Assembly (NCBI GenBank): GCA_020634435.1 | Contig: JACKBS010000009.1 | Location: 372,001 to 436,000, forward strand | Source: Ardenticatenaceae bacterium | Lineage (GTDB): Bacteria; Chloroflexota; Anaerolineae; Promineifilales; Promineifilaceae | Reading direction: 5' to 3' | DNA: 64,000 bases | In this document: in pieces, positions 18,401 through 26,336 of the stretch | How the letters are laid out: every line of letters begins with the position of its first letter | How positions within the stretch are numbered: position 1 is the first letter of the stretch | Notes under the pieces: model-generated | Databases searched by the model: none | Seen by the model: the letters and a program-made list of their open reading frames with translations, nothing else | Told to the model about the DNA's origin: nothing | Translations under genes and position numbers: made by a program

Positions 18401-18480
18401 TTACCGGTTTCCTGACCCACGCAGATGCCGCCGAGGTGATCGATCTGTCCAACTGGCTGATTGCCTACATGCTTCAGTAG
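15322..18480 (+). CDS. GH13 alpha-amylase, C-terminal part with FN3, CBM20 and Ig-like domains (frameshifted)
   Basis: This is the continuation of the amylase in the second frame. The true joint is near 15376, and residues before SVSSPFRSWYNF are out-of-frame. The catalytic residues are present: the nucleophile Asp in GWRLDVGGD, the acid/base Glu in IVGEEWN and the third Asp in LLGSHDTNR. So the restored enzyme should hydrolyse alpha-glucans outside the cell. After the barrel and C-domain come a fibronectin III domain (from about APPAAVSDLMV), a spacer domain, a second FN3 (PTNLAIAGTTTGSISLVW), a CBM20 starch-binding domain (VTFTVGVPEYTPGTVYIVGD) and a Big_5-like Ig domain (SPADGAVDVTVDTAVALTW). 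A helical C-terminal region of about 90 residues closes the protein. No sortase motif is seen. Confidence 0.88.
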   Translation: MTGTIAMLPTACSITPRRSVSSPFRSWYNFSPQTAGPCAGDTTYESWFGFDSLPKLNSADQGVRDYIWAGGQDAIARYWMQWADGWRLDVGGDVDPGLTNDPNNDYWEGFRDAVHTTNPDAYIVGEEWNVATAWTLGQEWDATMNYQFGSAIMSFWRDSNFVDNDHNSGSSAGILTPLTPSELDARLHNLEERYPPEAFQAMMNLLGSHDTNRALFMLDENTGLQDDTLYDNPNYDWSDAMTRLKGVVLLQMTMPGAPTIYYGDEVGLVGPVSWDGSTWQDDPYNRLPYPWLDESGTPFYTHLQSQVSQDALFTYYQTLTTARNNSAALRVGSFDTLLLDDAANVYAYGRLMPDYSDAAVVIVNRATAAQAVTVNVSGYLPIGATFTDALNGGSYTVDASGNIVLSSVPGMSGAVLVLDGALSTPPAAVSDLMVTAVSSSSIDLGWSAAAGATSYDVYRSLLSGGGYAFIGNTAGTSFSDTGLTVATSYHYVVVGRDDATGLEAALSNEASATTAYSIGWANLQWPPTLNHTISAINPTETVYGQIWIDGVTSQPGATPGLLAEVGFGPVGSTPDDSWTWSDMAFNVDSGSNDEYMGNMLPDALGTFCYTTRYSGDGGNSWFYAVNGPDEGNATCPGPYGVLTVVASADTTAPAAPTNLAIAGTTTGSISLVWDAHPNTDGDLYGFELYRDGTRLVTIADPATTSYTDTAVTTGATYSYTLVAFDTNFNRSAESNAVEATAEARMVSVTFTVGVPEYTPGTVYIVGDLDAFGPWNPGLVPMTQVDATTWTYTLDIADGTAVQYKFTRGNWETVEAWGEITGLTNRAMTVDYGSDGTQMVDLTATDWGNGPDDTKAVQLWRDPIVTAVSPADGAVDVTVDTAVALTWSLPMDADTDFEVSGPSGAVSGTFAADATNQVITFTPDAPLAQGTTYTVLATGQVSNGNVQQVAAQSSFTTVAPPPPTADEQFVALIDKLQALTDAGEFPGNVGKVLVNRAQRAYLYYQYGLEVPSILNLTFIITTTRVMEITGFLTHADAAEVIDLSNWLIAYMLQ

Positions 18481-18507
18481 CGCGTCCGCAGTTTGATTGA
18501 GCTGAAA

Positions 18508-18546
18508 TGAAAACGGCCGTTCTCGCAAGGGAACGGCCGTTTTTTT
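18508..18546. terminator. Terminator hairpin built from two ACGGCCGT palindromes
   Basis: AAAACGGCCGTTC and GAACGGCCGTTTTTTT flank the loop TCGCAAGG between the convergent ends of the amylase and the TatD gene. The stem consists almost wholly of two copies of the genome's overrepresented octamer, followed by a T-run on the plus strand and preceded by an A-run that serves the minus strand less well. Confidence 0.8.
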
Positions 18547-19324
18547 ATGGCTGGGCGGCTTGCCAATGCTGCGTCAACGCTGAGCTGCTGGCAATGAGCC
18601 GGGTGAAGTTTTGGTTGAGCAGGGCATCCAATTCCGCCGCGGAAAGCTGGCGACAGCGGGCCATTTTGGTGGTGACTTGCTTGATGAGCGCAGGCGTGCC
18701 CGGCTGCTGGGCAAAATGTTGGTTTGCGCCAGGGTTGTCGGTTTCGGTGAGCAGTCGGTCTGGGGGGATAGCGGCCAGGATTTGCTCGATTTTCTCGGAG
18801 TAGAGCAGCTCAACGCCAAAGGTGAAGTAGGTGCCAACGGCCAGGTAACGGTCGATGAGGCTGAGCGGGCCGGAGTACCAATGCACGATGGGGGTGGGTG
18901 GTTGAAATTGCTCCAGGCGTTCCAGCACGGCCGTTTCTGCGCCCAGTCCGTGAATATTGACGATTTTTTGTTGGGAAACGGCCGTATCTAAAAAATAATC
19001 AAACACTTCAAATTGCTTTGGGTAAAGACTCTTGTCTTTCATCAGCAAGAAGTCCAGGCCGATTTCGCCTAGCATGGGGGATTCGGCCAGCAGCAGAGCC
19101 AAGCTGTCCAGGTCGCGGGCAAAGCGGTGGGCTTCCCACGGATGGATGCCAAACAGCGGCACGATGAGCGGATTGCTGGCAGCGATTTGCTTGGCGCGTT
19201 CGTAAGCGGCCACGTCAATCGTCACGGAGAGGGTGAAAATTTGGTGTTGCTCGATTTCGGCCAGGGCGGTGGGCAGCGTGGCGTCGTCGAACATGTCGAT
19301 GTGGGTGTGGGCGTCAATCAGCAT
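18545..19324 (-). CDS. TatD-family metal-dependent hydrolase
   Basis: This 259-residue amidohydrolase-superfamily protein belongs to the TatD/YcfH group of metal-dependent nucleases. Metal-binding motifs are visible: HTHID at the N-terminus (residues 5-9), GIHPWEAH, the Glu in LGEIGLDF, VNIHGLG, the His in PIVHWYSG and the Asp in TETDNPG. The start at 19324 (MLIDAHTHID) overlaps the last 11 bp of the preceding gene on the same strand. A longer frame from 19489 would precede the conserved HTH motif by 60 unrelated residues. IHGLGAETAV replaces the more usual IHSR loop, so it may be a divergent TatD-like member. The exact substrate is unknown. Confidence 0.9.
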   Translation of the reverse strand: MLIDAHTHIDMFDDATLPTALAEIEQHQIFTLSVTIDVAAYERAKQIAASNPLIVPLFGIHPWEAHRFARDLDSLALLLAESPMLGEIGLDFLLMKDKSLYPKQFEVFDYFLDTAVSQQKIVNIHGLGAETAVLERLEQFQPPTPIVHWYSGPLSLIDRYLAVGTYFTFGVELLYSEKIEQILAAIPPDRLLTETDNPGANQHFAQQPGTPALIKQVTTKMARCRQLSAAELDALLNQNFTRLIASSSALTQHWQAAQP

Positions 19325-19766
19325 GGGGCAGCTCCGATTGGTCGTTGAGCGGCAGATTGGGCAGCAGCTGCCGCACGGTGAAAATATCCGGGCCTTCGAC
19401 AAAGAGGCGGTAGCGCGGGTCGTGCCAACCGCCGTACGGAACCTTGTCACTGGTGGTGGCGATGCCGTGTTTTTCCAAAAAAGCGACATGCCGTTGCAAA
19501 CTATCTGCGGATTGGTAGAACCCGACGAGATGGTTGTGGCGGATGTTCATCACAAAGTCGTAATAGTATTGGCACGCCTCGGTCTCGTCGTCGAAGATTT
19601 TTTCGGGTGGTGAGTCCTGGCCGCGCTCGGTGTAGAAGAAGTGGAAACGGCCGTTTCGTTCAGCCAAACAATACACATCACTCACAGCCCAGGGTTCCCC
19701 GATGTGGTAGTTGGCGGTGCTGCATCCGGCATCATGCAGGCGCTGTTTGAGTTCGTCTAGGGTCAT
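19314..19766 (-). CDS. Hypothetical protein, 150 aa
   Basis: This is a soluble, acidic protein of 150 residues without signal peptide or membrane segments. It is rich in aromatic residues (FHFFYTERGQ, ACQYYYDFVMN, GGWHDPRYRLFVEG). I do not recognise the family. It is translationally coupled to the TatD hydrolase by an 11-bp overlap, suggesting joint expression. Small solitary proteins of this look sometimes resemble SMI1/KNR4-type or immunity folds, but no specific motif supports that here. Upstream is an inverted repeat of 10-nt units (19780-19845) that separates it from the oxidoreductase gene. Confidence 0.7.
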   Translation of the reverse strand: MTLDELKQRLHDAGCSTANYHIGEPWAVSDVYCLAERNGRFHFFYTERGQDSPPEKIFDDETEACQYYYDFVMNIRHNHLVGFYQSADSLQRHVAFLEKHGIATTSDKVPYGGWHDPRYRLFVEGPDIFTVRQLLPNLPLNDQSELPHAD

Positions 19767-19779
19767 TGCAGTAAGTAAC

Positions 19780-19845
19780 GGGACGCGGATGAACGCGGAC
19801 GAGCGCTGAATTTTTTATCTGCGTTATCCGCGCTTGTCCGCGTCC
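19780..19845. repeat. Intergenic inverted repeat of 10-nt GC-rich units
   Basis: The left arm has units GCGGATGAAC and GCGGACGAGC. The right arm (19817-19845) reads as their approximate reverse complement (GCGTTATCCGCGCTTGTCCG). The architecture matches the other unit-built inverted repeats in this window, but with a 10-nt period. Confidence 0.7.
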
Positions 19846-19853
19846 TATAAAAA

Positions 19854-21386
19854 TTACGAAAGTGCGGTGGCGGGTTGGGCGGTGGTGGTGCTGAACGGCC
19901 GTTTATCCTTGTCACAAATGAGCTGTACCACGTTCCGGCCCGACATGGCCACGATGGGTACGCTGCCTCCCGGTTCCACCCATTGGCCCGCCATGTAAAA
20001 ATTGTTCAGGCCGGGCAGTTGCTTTTTCATCCCCTGGATCATCTTCATCATCGTTTTGTCGGTGAGCAGCCAGCCGCAGGTGGAGCCGAGATGGTTGCCC
20101 GTGTACCGCTCGTAGCTCACCGGCGTCGCCACGTCCTTTACCTCGATTTGCTCGCGAATGCCAGGATATTTTGTTTCTAGGAAGTCGATGCAGATGTCGG
20201 CGGCTTGCAGCTGCTCGGTGTCGTACAGTTTACGGCCGTAAATGCGCTGCCAGTAATGGTAATCCGTGCGCAGCATGATGACAACGGCCGATTTTCCCGG
20301 CGGCGTTAGCGATAGATCGAAGCAGTAATGTTTCACGCCGATGCAGTCGTAGCGTTGCCCGGTGATTTCTAGCGGCTCGTCCAGCAGGTACATCGCCCAA
20401 TGCGGCTCGCTGCTCATGTCGCGGTCCACGCCCAGGGAGATTTGCAGCTGGGAGAGGATGGGCATACGGCCGTCGTAAGTGCGCTCCAGCGGACGATCTA
20501 CGTAGTTGCCATCCAGCATTTCAAAGATGGTGCTCTGCCCGTCGGCGCAGGAGACCACAAAATCGCCAAAAAATTCCCGGTCATCGTAGAGGCGAACGCC
20601 AACGGCCGTATCGTCCTCGACCAAAACCTTCTCCACCTGGGCTTTGTAATGGATGGTGCCGCCCAGCGCCAGATAGCGCTGCTCGATGGCCCGGGCAAAT
20701 TCCAGCGATCCGCCCGCTGGGAACCCGGCGTTGTGCGTGTGCATGTACGCCAGCAAGGACAATCCAGCCATCATCGGAATTTCTGGCCAGGCGAACATTT
20801 GCGGGATGGCGCGGCGCAAGAATGGATCGCTAAACTGGCTGCCAAATTCGGCGGCGGAGAGCGGTCCCCACTTGGCCAGGGGCAGCGTGTAGGGCAGCAT
20901 TTGCTGGCCCATCGCCCGCCAATCCATCATGGTCATCAGCTCTTTGGGCTTCTGTTGCAGGGCCGACATATCAAAATCCATGAACAGCCGCACCCCGTCG
21001 CATAAATCCTCGATGAGGTCGGCGTCGCGGGGCGAGAGGTCGGTGAGGTGATCTTGTAGCTTGTCGGGGTCGGCGTAGAGGGTGAGGGAACGGCCGTCTG
21101 CCCCAATCACCTCCATAAACGTGTCATGGTTGATGATGGGCCGATTCACCAATGCGCCCAACTCCTGCCACACCTGGTTAAACGGCTGGTCTGGCCCAGA
21201 GCCAAACAGGTAATGAATGCAGCCATCGAACCAATACCCTTTGCGCTCCCAGGCGGTGCACAGCCCACCGGGCAAATCATGCAGCTCAAAAATCTCCGAC
21301 TGGTAGCCATTCATCTGGGCAAAACAGCCAGCGGCCAAGCCAGCGATGCCCGCGCCAATGATCAAAATTTTCTTTTCTTCAGACAT
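19854..21386 (-). CDS. Phytoene desaturase/isomerase-like FAD-dependent oxidoreductase
   Basis: This 510-residue flavoprotein is of the CrtI/CrtISO/retinol-saturase type. The N-terminal dinucleotide-binding motif is ILIIGAGIAGLAAGCFAQMNG with the acidic end EIFELHDLPGG. The C-terminal FAD motif is MAGQWVEPGGSVPIVAMSGRNVV. WFDGCIHYLFGSGP is typical of the carotenoid isomerase branch. Substrates could be a carotenoid, a retinoid-like polyene or another lipid; no other carotenoid genes are nearby, so the role is open. The start has GGAGGGAACCC upstream. Confidence 0.87.
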   Translation of the reverse strand: MSEEKKILIIGAGIAGLAAGCFAQMNGYQSEIFELHDLPGGLCTAWERKGYWFDGCIHYLFGSGPDQPFNQVWQELGALVNRPIINHDTFMEVIGADGRSLTLYADPDKLQDHLTDLSPRDADLIEDLCDGVRLFMDFDMSALQQKPKELMTMMDWRAMGQQMLPYTLPLAKWGPLSAAEFGSQFSDPFLRRAIPQMFAWPEIPMMAGLSLLAYMHTHNAGFPAGGSLEFARAIEQRYLALGGTIHYKAQVEKVLVEDDTAVGVRLYDDREFFGDFVVSCADGQSTIFEMLDGNYVDRPLERTYDGRMPILSQLQISLGVDRDMSSEPHWAMYLLDEPLEITGQRYDCIGVKHYCFDLSLTPPGKSAVVIMLRTDYHYWQRIYGRKLYDTEQLQAADICIDFLETKYPGIREQIEVKDVATPVSYERYTGNHLGSTCGWLLTDKTMMKMIQGMKKQLPGLNNFYMAGQWVEPGGSVPIVAMSGRNVVQLICDKDKRPFSTTTAQPATALS

Positions 21387-21759
21387 TGGGTTCCCTCCAA
21401 ATATTCACCGCAAAATACGCCAAGATCGCTCAGTTTTGCCGGAATCGAAACATCACGTAGGGGAGGGACGGCGCGGTATGGTTTTGGGAAAAACAGATGG
21501 CCTTGTCTCCGCGCCGTCTCGCCCCGCTTTTATTAAAAGATCGTTTTGGGCAAGATAGGCGGGAGGTAAGGTACTTCGCAGGGTCATGATCGTGGCCCGC
21601 CTGTCCTGCCCCTACTAGAATACGCTCATATTTCGAATGGCTCCGAATTTTAAAGCATTTTGCGGTGTATAGACTTATTTCAAACAGGTCAAGTATAGAG
21701 GGGGTGAAGGCCGGTTTTAAGTGCTAAATGTCACTGCTGCGGGGGAAAAATGGGGATTT

Positions 21760-21827
21760 TGCGGCTGAGAGCGCAGAGAACGCAGAGTTTTTATCCTCTG
21801 CGCCCTCCGCGTCCTTTGCGGTTAATT
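21760..21827. repeat. Intergenic inverted repeat of 9-nt units
   Basis: Left units CGCAGAGAA and CGCAGAG face right units CTCTGCGCC, CTCCGCGTC and CTTTGCGG. The element ends 1-2 bp beyond the aldolase stop, so it may form the 3' end of that transcript. It is part of the same architectural group as the 7-nt-unit elements. Confidence 0.7.
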
Positions 21828-21828
21828 T

Positions 21829-22905
21829 TTACGCCAAACGGTTGACGTTGTTCAGTTCTTCAAACGCGCGGGTGAGGCGGGCGCGGAAGGTATCTTCCCC
21901 GGCGCGCAGCCAGCGGCGTGGATCATAATATTTCTTGTTGGGCTGGTCTTCGCCTTCAGGATTGCCGATTTGGCCCTGGAGGTAGCCGTGGTATTTCTGG
22001 TCGTACAGGCGCACGCCATCCCAGTAGGCCCATTGCAGGTCGGTGTCGATGTTCATCTTGACCGCGCCGTAGGATAGCGCCTCAGCGATTTCTTCGGGGC
22101 TGGAGCCAGAACCGCCGTGGAAAACGAAGTCAATCGGCTTTTCTTTAGTGCCGAATTTTTCCTGCACGTACACCTGAGAGTTGTGCAAAATAACTGGGCG
22201 CAGCTGGACGTTGCCTGGCTTGTAGACACCATGCACGTTACCAAACGCCGCCGCAATGGTGAACTTTTCGCTGACTTTCATCAGCTCTTCGTAGGCGTAG
22301 GCGACTTCTTCAGGTTGGGTGTAGAGGCGCGAGCTGTCCACGCCGCTGTTGTCCACGCCGTCTTCCTCGCCACCGGTGATGCCCAGCTCGATTTCCAGCG
22401 TCATGCCCATTTTGCTCATGCGTTCCAGGTAGCGTTTGCTGATTTCGATGTTTTCCTTGATGGGTTCTTCGGACAGGTCCAGCATGTGGGAGCTGTAGAG
22501 CGGGATGCCGTGCACTTTGTAGAACGCTTCGCCAGCGTCCAACATGCCATCGACCCAGGGCAGCAGCTTTTTGGCGGCGTGATCGGTGTGCAAAATGACG
22601 CGGGTGCCGTACAGGGCGGCCACCTGGTGCACATGATGCGCCCCAGAAACAGCCCCAGCGATGGCTGCTTTTTGGCCGTCGTTGTTCATGCCTTTACCGG
22701 CAAAAAAGACGGCGCCGCCGTTGGAAAATTGCAAAATGACGGGGGAATTGACATCGCGGGCGGTTTCTAATACCGCATTGACGGTGTTGGTGCCGACGAC
22801 GTTGGCGGCAGGCAAGGCATATTGGTTGGCCTTGGCGTGAGCAAAGATTTCCTGAACCTGGTCGCCAGTGACGACGCCAGCCGGAATATGGCTAATTCCA
22901 GACAT
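21829..22905 (-). CDS. fbaA: Class II fructose-bisphosphate aldolase
   Basis: This 358-residue zinc-dependent aldolase of the FbaA (class IIA) type interconverts fructose 1,6-bisphosphate and two triose phosphates in the cytoplasm. Visible family features are the catalytic and zinc residues in ILHTDHAAKKLLPW, the glycine-rich GGEEDGVDN loop, zinc-binding His in AAFGNVHGVYKPGN and FVFHGGSGS, and the substrate loop VKMNIDTDLQWAYWDG. Length is as usual for the family. The start has AAGGAGAG upstream. It appears monocistronic, with an inverted repeat directly after the stop. Confidence 0.97.
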   Translation of the reverse strand: MSGISHIPAGVVTGDQVQEIFAHAKANQYALPAANVVGTNTVNAVLETARDVNSPVILQFSNGGAVFFAGKGMNNDGQKAAIAGAVSGAHHVHQVAALYGTRVILHTDHAAKKLLPWVDGMLDAGEAFYKVHGIPLYSSHMLDLSEEPIKENIEISKRYLERMSKMGMTLEIELGITGGEEDGVDNSGVDSSRLYTQPEEVAYAYEELMKVSEKFTIAAAFGNVHGVYKPGNVQLRPVILHNSQVYVQEKFGTKEKPIDFVFHGGSGSSPEEIAEALSYGAVKMNIDTDLQWAYWDGVRLYDQKYHGYLQGQIGNPEGEDQPNKKYYDPRRWLRAGEDTFRARLTRAFEELNNVNRLA

Positions 22906-23249
22906 AAAAAACTCTCCTTAAACGATAACCGGGAAAGGGACGGCCGTTGGAAATATTCGTGGGGGTGGGAACGGCCGTTCACAATTCCATTGATAATGTT
23001 GATGACTTGGTAACTGATTGGCGCTGGTGGGCAACCGACACAAGTATGCAGAGGTTTGCCATAAAAAACCACTCTTTTTGGCATGACTCTACCTGCCGTT
23101 TATCATTACTTTAACGTTTGGGGCGTAATCGCCCATGTAAGAAAATTTCGTTACCGTGGCCCCAGCTGTAAACGCCACCGATGGAACACCAACCAATCAA
23201 CCATACGCTGCCAGCTTGAGCCACGGCGCAGCGATCAATCAGGAGCAGA
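22906..23249. other. 344-bp intergenic region between divergent fbaA and proB
   Basis: This region must hold the promoters of both divergent genes. It contains two ACGGCCGT palindromes close together (about 22941 and 22973) near the aldolase start. No clear -35/-10 pair, riboswitch or RNA gene was found. The proB end has the Shine-Dalgarno AGGAG at 23241-23245. Confidence 0.5.
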
Positions 23250-24350
23250 ATGTACCAACGAATTGTCGTGAAATTGGGAACCAGCGTGTTAACAGGCGGT
23301 ACGCCCCAGCTGGATCATCCGCACATGGTGGAGCTGGTGCGCCAGTGTGCCGCGCTGTATCGCCAGGGCAAAGACATCATCATTTGTACTTCCGGGGCGA
23401 TTGCCGTGGGTCGGCACCGGCTGGGTTTCCCGGATTTGCCCAATACGGTAACCACCAAGCAGATGTTTGCGGCCGTTGGTCAAAGCCGCCTGATGCAGAT
23501 GTGGGAGCGGTACTTCGAGATTTACGGCATTCACGTGGGCCAGATGTTGCTAACGCGGGCGGACGTGAACAACCGCAAGCGGTATCTGAACGCCCGCGAT
23601 ACGCTACAAACATTGCTGGAAAATCGCATTGTGCCGGTTATCAACGAAAATGATGCGGTAGCCACTGAGGAAATCAAGGTGGGCGACAACGACAATCTGT
23701 CCGCGCTGGTTTCCACTTTGTCCGAGGCGGATTTACTGCTGCTGTTGACCGATCAGCCCGGCCTGTTTACGGCCGATCCACGCACCAACCCCGACGCCCA
23801 ACTCATTCCTGAGGTAAATAAGATTGACGAAACGGTGAAGGCGTTGGCCGGGGGCAGTGTCAGCGGGCTGGGCGTGGGCGGCATGGCCACCAAGCTGCAA
23901 GCCGCCGACGTGGCCCGTCGCGCCGGGGCCGATGTGGTGATTGCTGCCGGGCGTGCGCCCAACGTGATTGAGCGTATCGTGGCTGGGGAATCAGTCGGGA
24001 CGCGCTTTCCGGCGCTGGAGAATCCGCTGGAAAACCGCAAGCGATGGATTTTTGCTGGGCGCAAGGCGCGGGGCTGTGTGGTGATTGATGCGGGGGCAGC
24101 ACGGGCATTGTTTGAAAACGGCCGTTCCCTCCTACCTGCGGGAATTACGGCCGTTACTGGCACCTTTGAGCGCGGTGACACCATTTGCATCGAAGGGGCG
24201 AACGGGCAAGAATTGGCCCGTGGCATTAGCCGCTACACCAGCAGCGATCTGCAAAAAATTATCGGCCTGCGCTCCGACCAGATTGAAGAGCGGCTCGGTT
24301 ACGGCTACGGCACGGTGGTGGTGCACCGCAACGACCTGATTTTGTTGTAA
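23250..24350 (+). CDS. proB: Glutamate 5-kinase
   Basis: This 366-residue enzyme makes gamma-glutamyl phosphate in the first step of proline synthesis. The amino-acid kinase domain (about 1-255) has the start VVKLGTSVLTGG, the glutamate/nucleotide loop INENDAVATEEIKVGDNDNLSALV and the family motif GLGVGGMATKLQAADVARRAGADVVIA. A PUA domain follows (about 275-350, KGRGCVVIDAGAARAL-like to LARGISRYTS). It is followed by proA after an 89-bp spacer holding an inverted repeat, which fits a proBA operon. Confidence 0.97.
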   Translation: MYQRIVVKLGTSVLTGGTPQLDHPHMVELVRQCAALYRQGKDIIICTSGAIAVGRHRLGFPDLPNTVTTKQMFAAVGQSRLMQMWERYFEIYGIHVGQMLLTRADVNNRKRYLNARDTLQTLLENRIVPVINENDAVATEEIKVGDNDNLSALVSTLSEADLLLLLTDQPGLFTADPRTNPDAQLIPEVNKIDETVKALAGGSVSGLGVGGMATKLQAADVARRAGADVVIAAGRAPNVIERIVAGESVGTRFPALENPLENRKRWIFAGRKARGCVVIDAGAARALFENGRSLLPAGITAVTGTFERGDTICIEGANGQELARGISRYTSSDLQKIIGLRSDQIEERLGYGYGTVVVHRNDLILL

Positions 24351-24353
24351 CAG

Positions 24354-24418
24354 GCGAGGTGCGACGCACTTATAAGCAAATGAAGGTGGGCAAAGCTTGC
24401 CGAGAAAGTGCGTCGCAC
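24354..24418. repeat. Inverted repeat between proB and proA
   Basis: AGGTGCGACGCACTT and AAGTGCGTCGCACCT are perfect 15-nt arms around a loop of about 30 nt. The arms are themselves partly palindromic (GTGCGACGCAC). It lies between two genes of one pathway, so partial termination or mRNA processing is possible. Confidence 0.75.
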
Positions 24419-24439
24419 CTTTAATATTAGGAGAAAGTG

Positions 24440-25702
24440 ATGAGTGATTTAATTGCGATGGGGAAAGCAGCCAAGGCAGCGGGGCGGAAATTGGCGACCC
24501 TGACGACAAACGAAAAGAACCATGCTTTGCTGGCCATTGCCCATGAGCTGGAAGCGCAAACAGAAGTTGTGCTGGCCCAAAATGCGCTGGATATTGAAGA
24601 CGGCCGTGCCAAAGGCCTCAGCGACGGGTTGCTGGATCGGCTGCTGCTGACCGAGGCCCGTATTGCAGGTCTAGCGGCTGATACGCGCAACGTGGTTGGT
24701 CTGCCCGATCCGGTTGGGGCAGAGTTCGACAGCCGCGTGCTGCCCAACGGCTTACGCCTCAGCCGTCGCCGTATTCCGGTCGGCGTGCTGGGCGTCATTT
24801 ACGAAGCCCGTCCCAACGTCACCATCGACATCGCCACGCTTTGCCTGAAGACGGGCAACGCGTCCATTTTGCGTGGCGGCAGTGAAACGTTACGCTCCAA
24901 CCTGGCTCTGGTGAATGTGATTCAAAGTGCGCTAGAGAAGGTGAGCTTGCCGAAAACGGCCGTCCAATACATTGCCAATCCCGACCGGGCCCTGGTGGCC
25001 GAAATGATGCGGCTAGACCAGTACATCGACATGCTCATTCCGCGCGGTGGGGCCGGACTGCACCGCCTCTGCCGCGAGCAGGCGACGATTCCGGTCATCA
25101 CGGGCGGCATCGGCATTTGCCACGTGTTTGTCGATGAGAGCGCCGATCAGGAGAAGGCAGTGGACATCATTGAAAACGCCAAGGTGCAGCGCCCCAGCGT
25201 GTGCAATGCGCTGGACACGGTGCTGGTGCATCCGGCCATTGCTGACGAGTTTTTGCCCAAAGTGGCGGCGCGGATGGCGCAAAATAAGGTGGAACTACGT
25301 CCGGCGGGGCGTGCTCTAGAGATTTTAAGCGGTAACGGGCAAGGGGCCAAAGTGGTGCCCGCTGGCCCGGATGATTTCAGCACGGAGTGGATGAGCCTGA
25401 TTTTAGGCATCAAAATTATGGAGCTAGACGAGGCGATTGACCACATCGACGCGCACAGCATGAACCACAGCGACAGCATTTTGACCAACAATTGGCACAA
25501 CGCGACCAAGTTTTTGAATGAGGTGAACAGTTCGGCCGTTTTTGTGAATGCCAGTACGCGCTTCAACGATGGCGGCCAGTTTGGCCTGGGAGCCGAGGTG
25601 GCCGTTAGCACCCAAAAGCTGCACGCCCGCGGCCCGATGGGGCTGGAAGAGCTGACAACTTACAAATGGGTGTGCATTGGGGATGGGCATATACGGCCGT
25701 AA
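24440..25702 (+). CDS. proA: Gamma-glutamyl phosphate reductase
   Basis: This 420-residue NADPH-dependent enzyme reduces gamma-glutamyl phosphate to glutamate semialdehyde, the second step of proline synthesis. It belongs to the aldehyde-dehydrogenase superfamily. The catalytic Cys lies in QRPSVCNALDTVLVH, and the signature around PRGGAGLHRL and the C-terminal GLGAEVAVSTQKLHARGPMGLEEL is complete. The ATG at 24440 is preferred over a GTG immediately before it, since AGGAG at 24429-24433 is spaced correctly. It is downstream of proB. The C-terminal end is 5 bp from the convergent caspase-like gene. Confidence 0.97.
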   Translation: MSDLIAMGKAAKAAGRKLATLTTNEKNHALLAIAHELEAQTEVVLAQNALDIEDGRAKGLSDGLLDRLLLTEARIAGLAADTRNVVGLPDPVGAEFDSRVLPNGLRLSRRRIPVGVLGVIYEARPNVTIDIATLCLKTGNASILRGGSETLRSNLALVNVIQSALEKVSLPKTAVQYIANPDRALVAEMMRLDQYIDMLIPRGGAGLHRLCREQATIPVITGGIGICHVFVDESADQEKAVDIIENAKVQRPSVCNALDTVLVHPAIADEFLPKVAARMAQNKVELRPAGRALEILSGNGQGAKVVPAGPDDFSTEWMSLILGIKIMELDEAIDHIDAHSMNHSDSILTNNWHNATKFLNEVNSSAVFVNASTRFNDGGQFGLGAEVAVSTQKLHARGPMGLEELTTYKWVCIGDGHIRP

Positions 25703-25707
25703 CGTCG

Positions 25708-26313
25708 CTACGCATACCGCTCTTCAACACCATCTGGTCCAAAATAGCTCACCTGATCAATGTCTGGATGGTCTGTGGCCTTGACTGCCTGACGCCACGC
25801 CTCGCGTTCGGACAGTTTCTTGCCAAACAGGCCAAAGAAAAAGTTCATCATGAACACCAGCATCGCTGTTCCATTTGGGCCAATGCGGCAGGCCATATAG
25901 CCGCCCAGGGCTTTGTTTTGGAAGAATGCCTCGGCCATTTCTGGCCCACCGCTGCGGCAAGCCGTGGAAATTACCAGACACCCTGGCAGATTAATAACCG
26001 GCGCGATGGTTTCAGGTGGTAAATGTTGATCTTGTACCATCGACGTGTCGATAAAATCGGCATATTCGCCCACGTAGAAGCTGCCTGCTTCACCCCCGTG
26101 CCCGGCAATGACCAGATAGCGGGGCGCATTATCTCCTTGAGCCAGCACTTTTAGGAAGTCTCCCGGCGTGCCGGTCCAGTGGGTCTGTACAGAACAGCCA
26201 AAGTCTTCTAACAGGCTGCGCAGGGCGAAGGCTTCCGTTGCCCCATCGGGCAAAACAACAATGTTGACGGGGATGCGGGGAATATAAAACTGCTCATCAA
26301 TCACCTGAGTCAT
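25708..26313 (-). CDS. Caspase-like (clan CD) cysteine peptidase fold protein
   Basis: This 201-residue, apparently cytoplasmic protein fits the caspase/gingipain-like fold. A hydrophobic strand ends in the His motif YLVIAGHGG (His72). A second strand ends in the Cys motif CLVISTACRSGG (Cys119). These match the HG and AC dyad signatures of clan CD peptidases. A further strand/loop, GGYMACRIGPNGTAMLVFMM, follows. No other domain is fused to it. The start has AGGAGG at 6 nt. Its targets and any activator are unknown. It may be an enzyme or a derived non-catalytic relative; both dyad residues are present. Confidence 0.72.
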   Translation of the reverse strand: MTQVIDEQFYIPRIPVNIVVLPDGATEAFALRSLLEDFGCSVQTHWTGTPGDFLKVLAQGDNAPRYLVIAGHGGEAGSFYVGEYADFIDTSMVQDQHLPPETIAPVINLPGCLVISTACRSGGPEMAEAFFQNKALGGYMACRIGPNGTAMLVFMMNFFFGLFGKKLSEREAWRQAVKATDHPDIDQVSYFGPDGVEERYA

Positions 26314-26336
26314 GGTACGCCTCCTAAGTAGCCGTT

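Noticed and set aside
16852..18528. Second 558-codon antisense frame under the amylase C-terminal part
   Set aside because: It is again a shadow of the GC-rich sense gene: composition is Arg/His/Gly-rich, without family resemblance.
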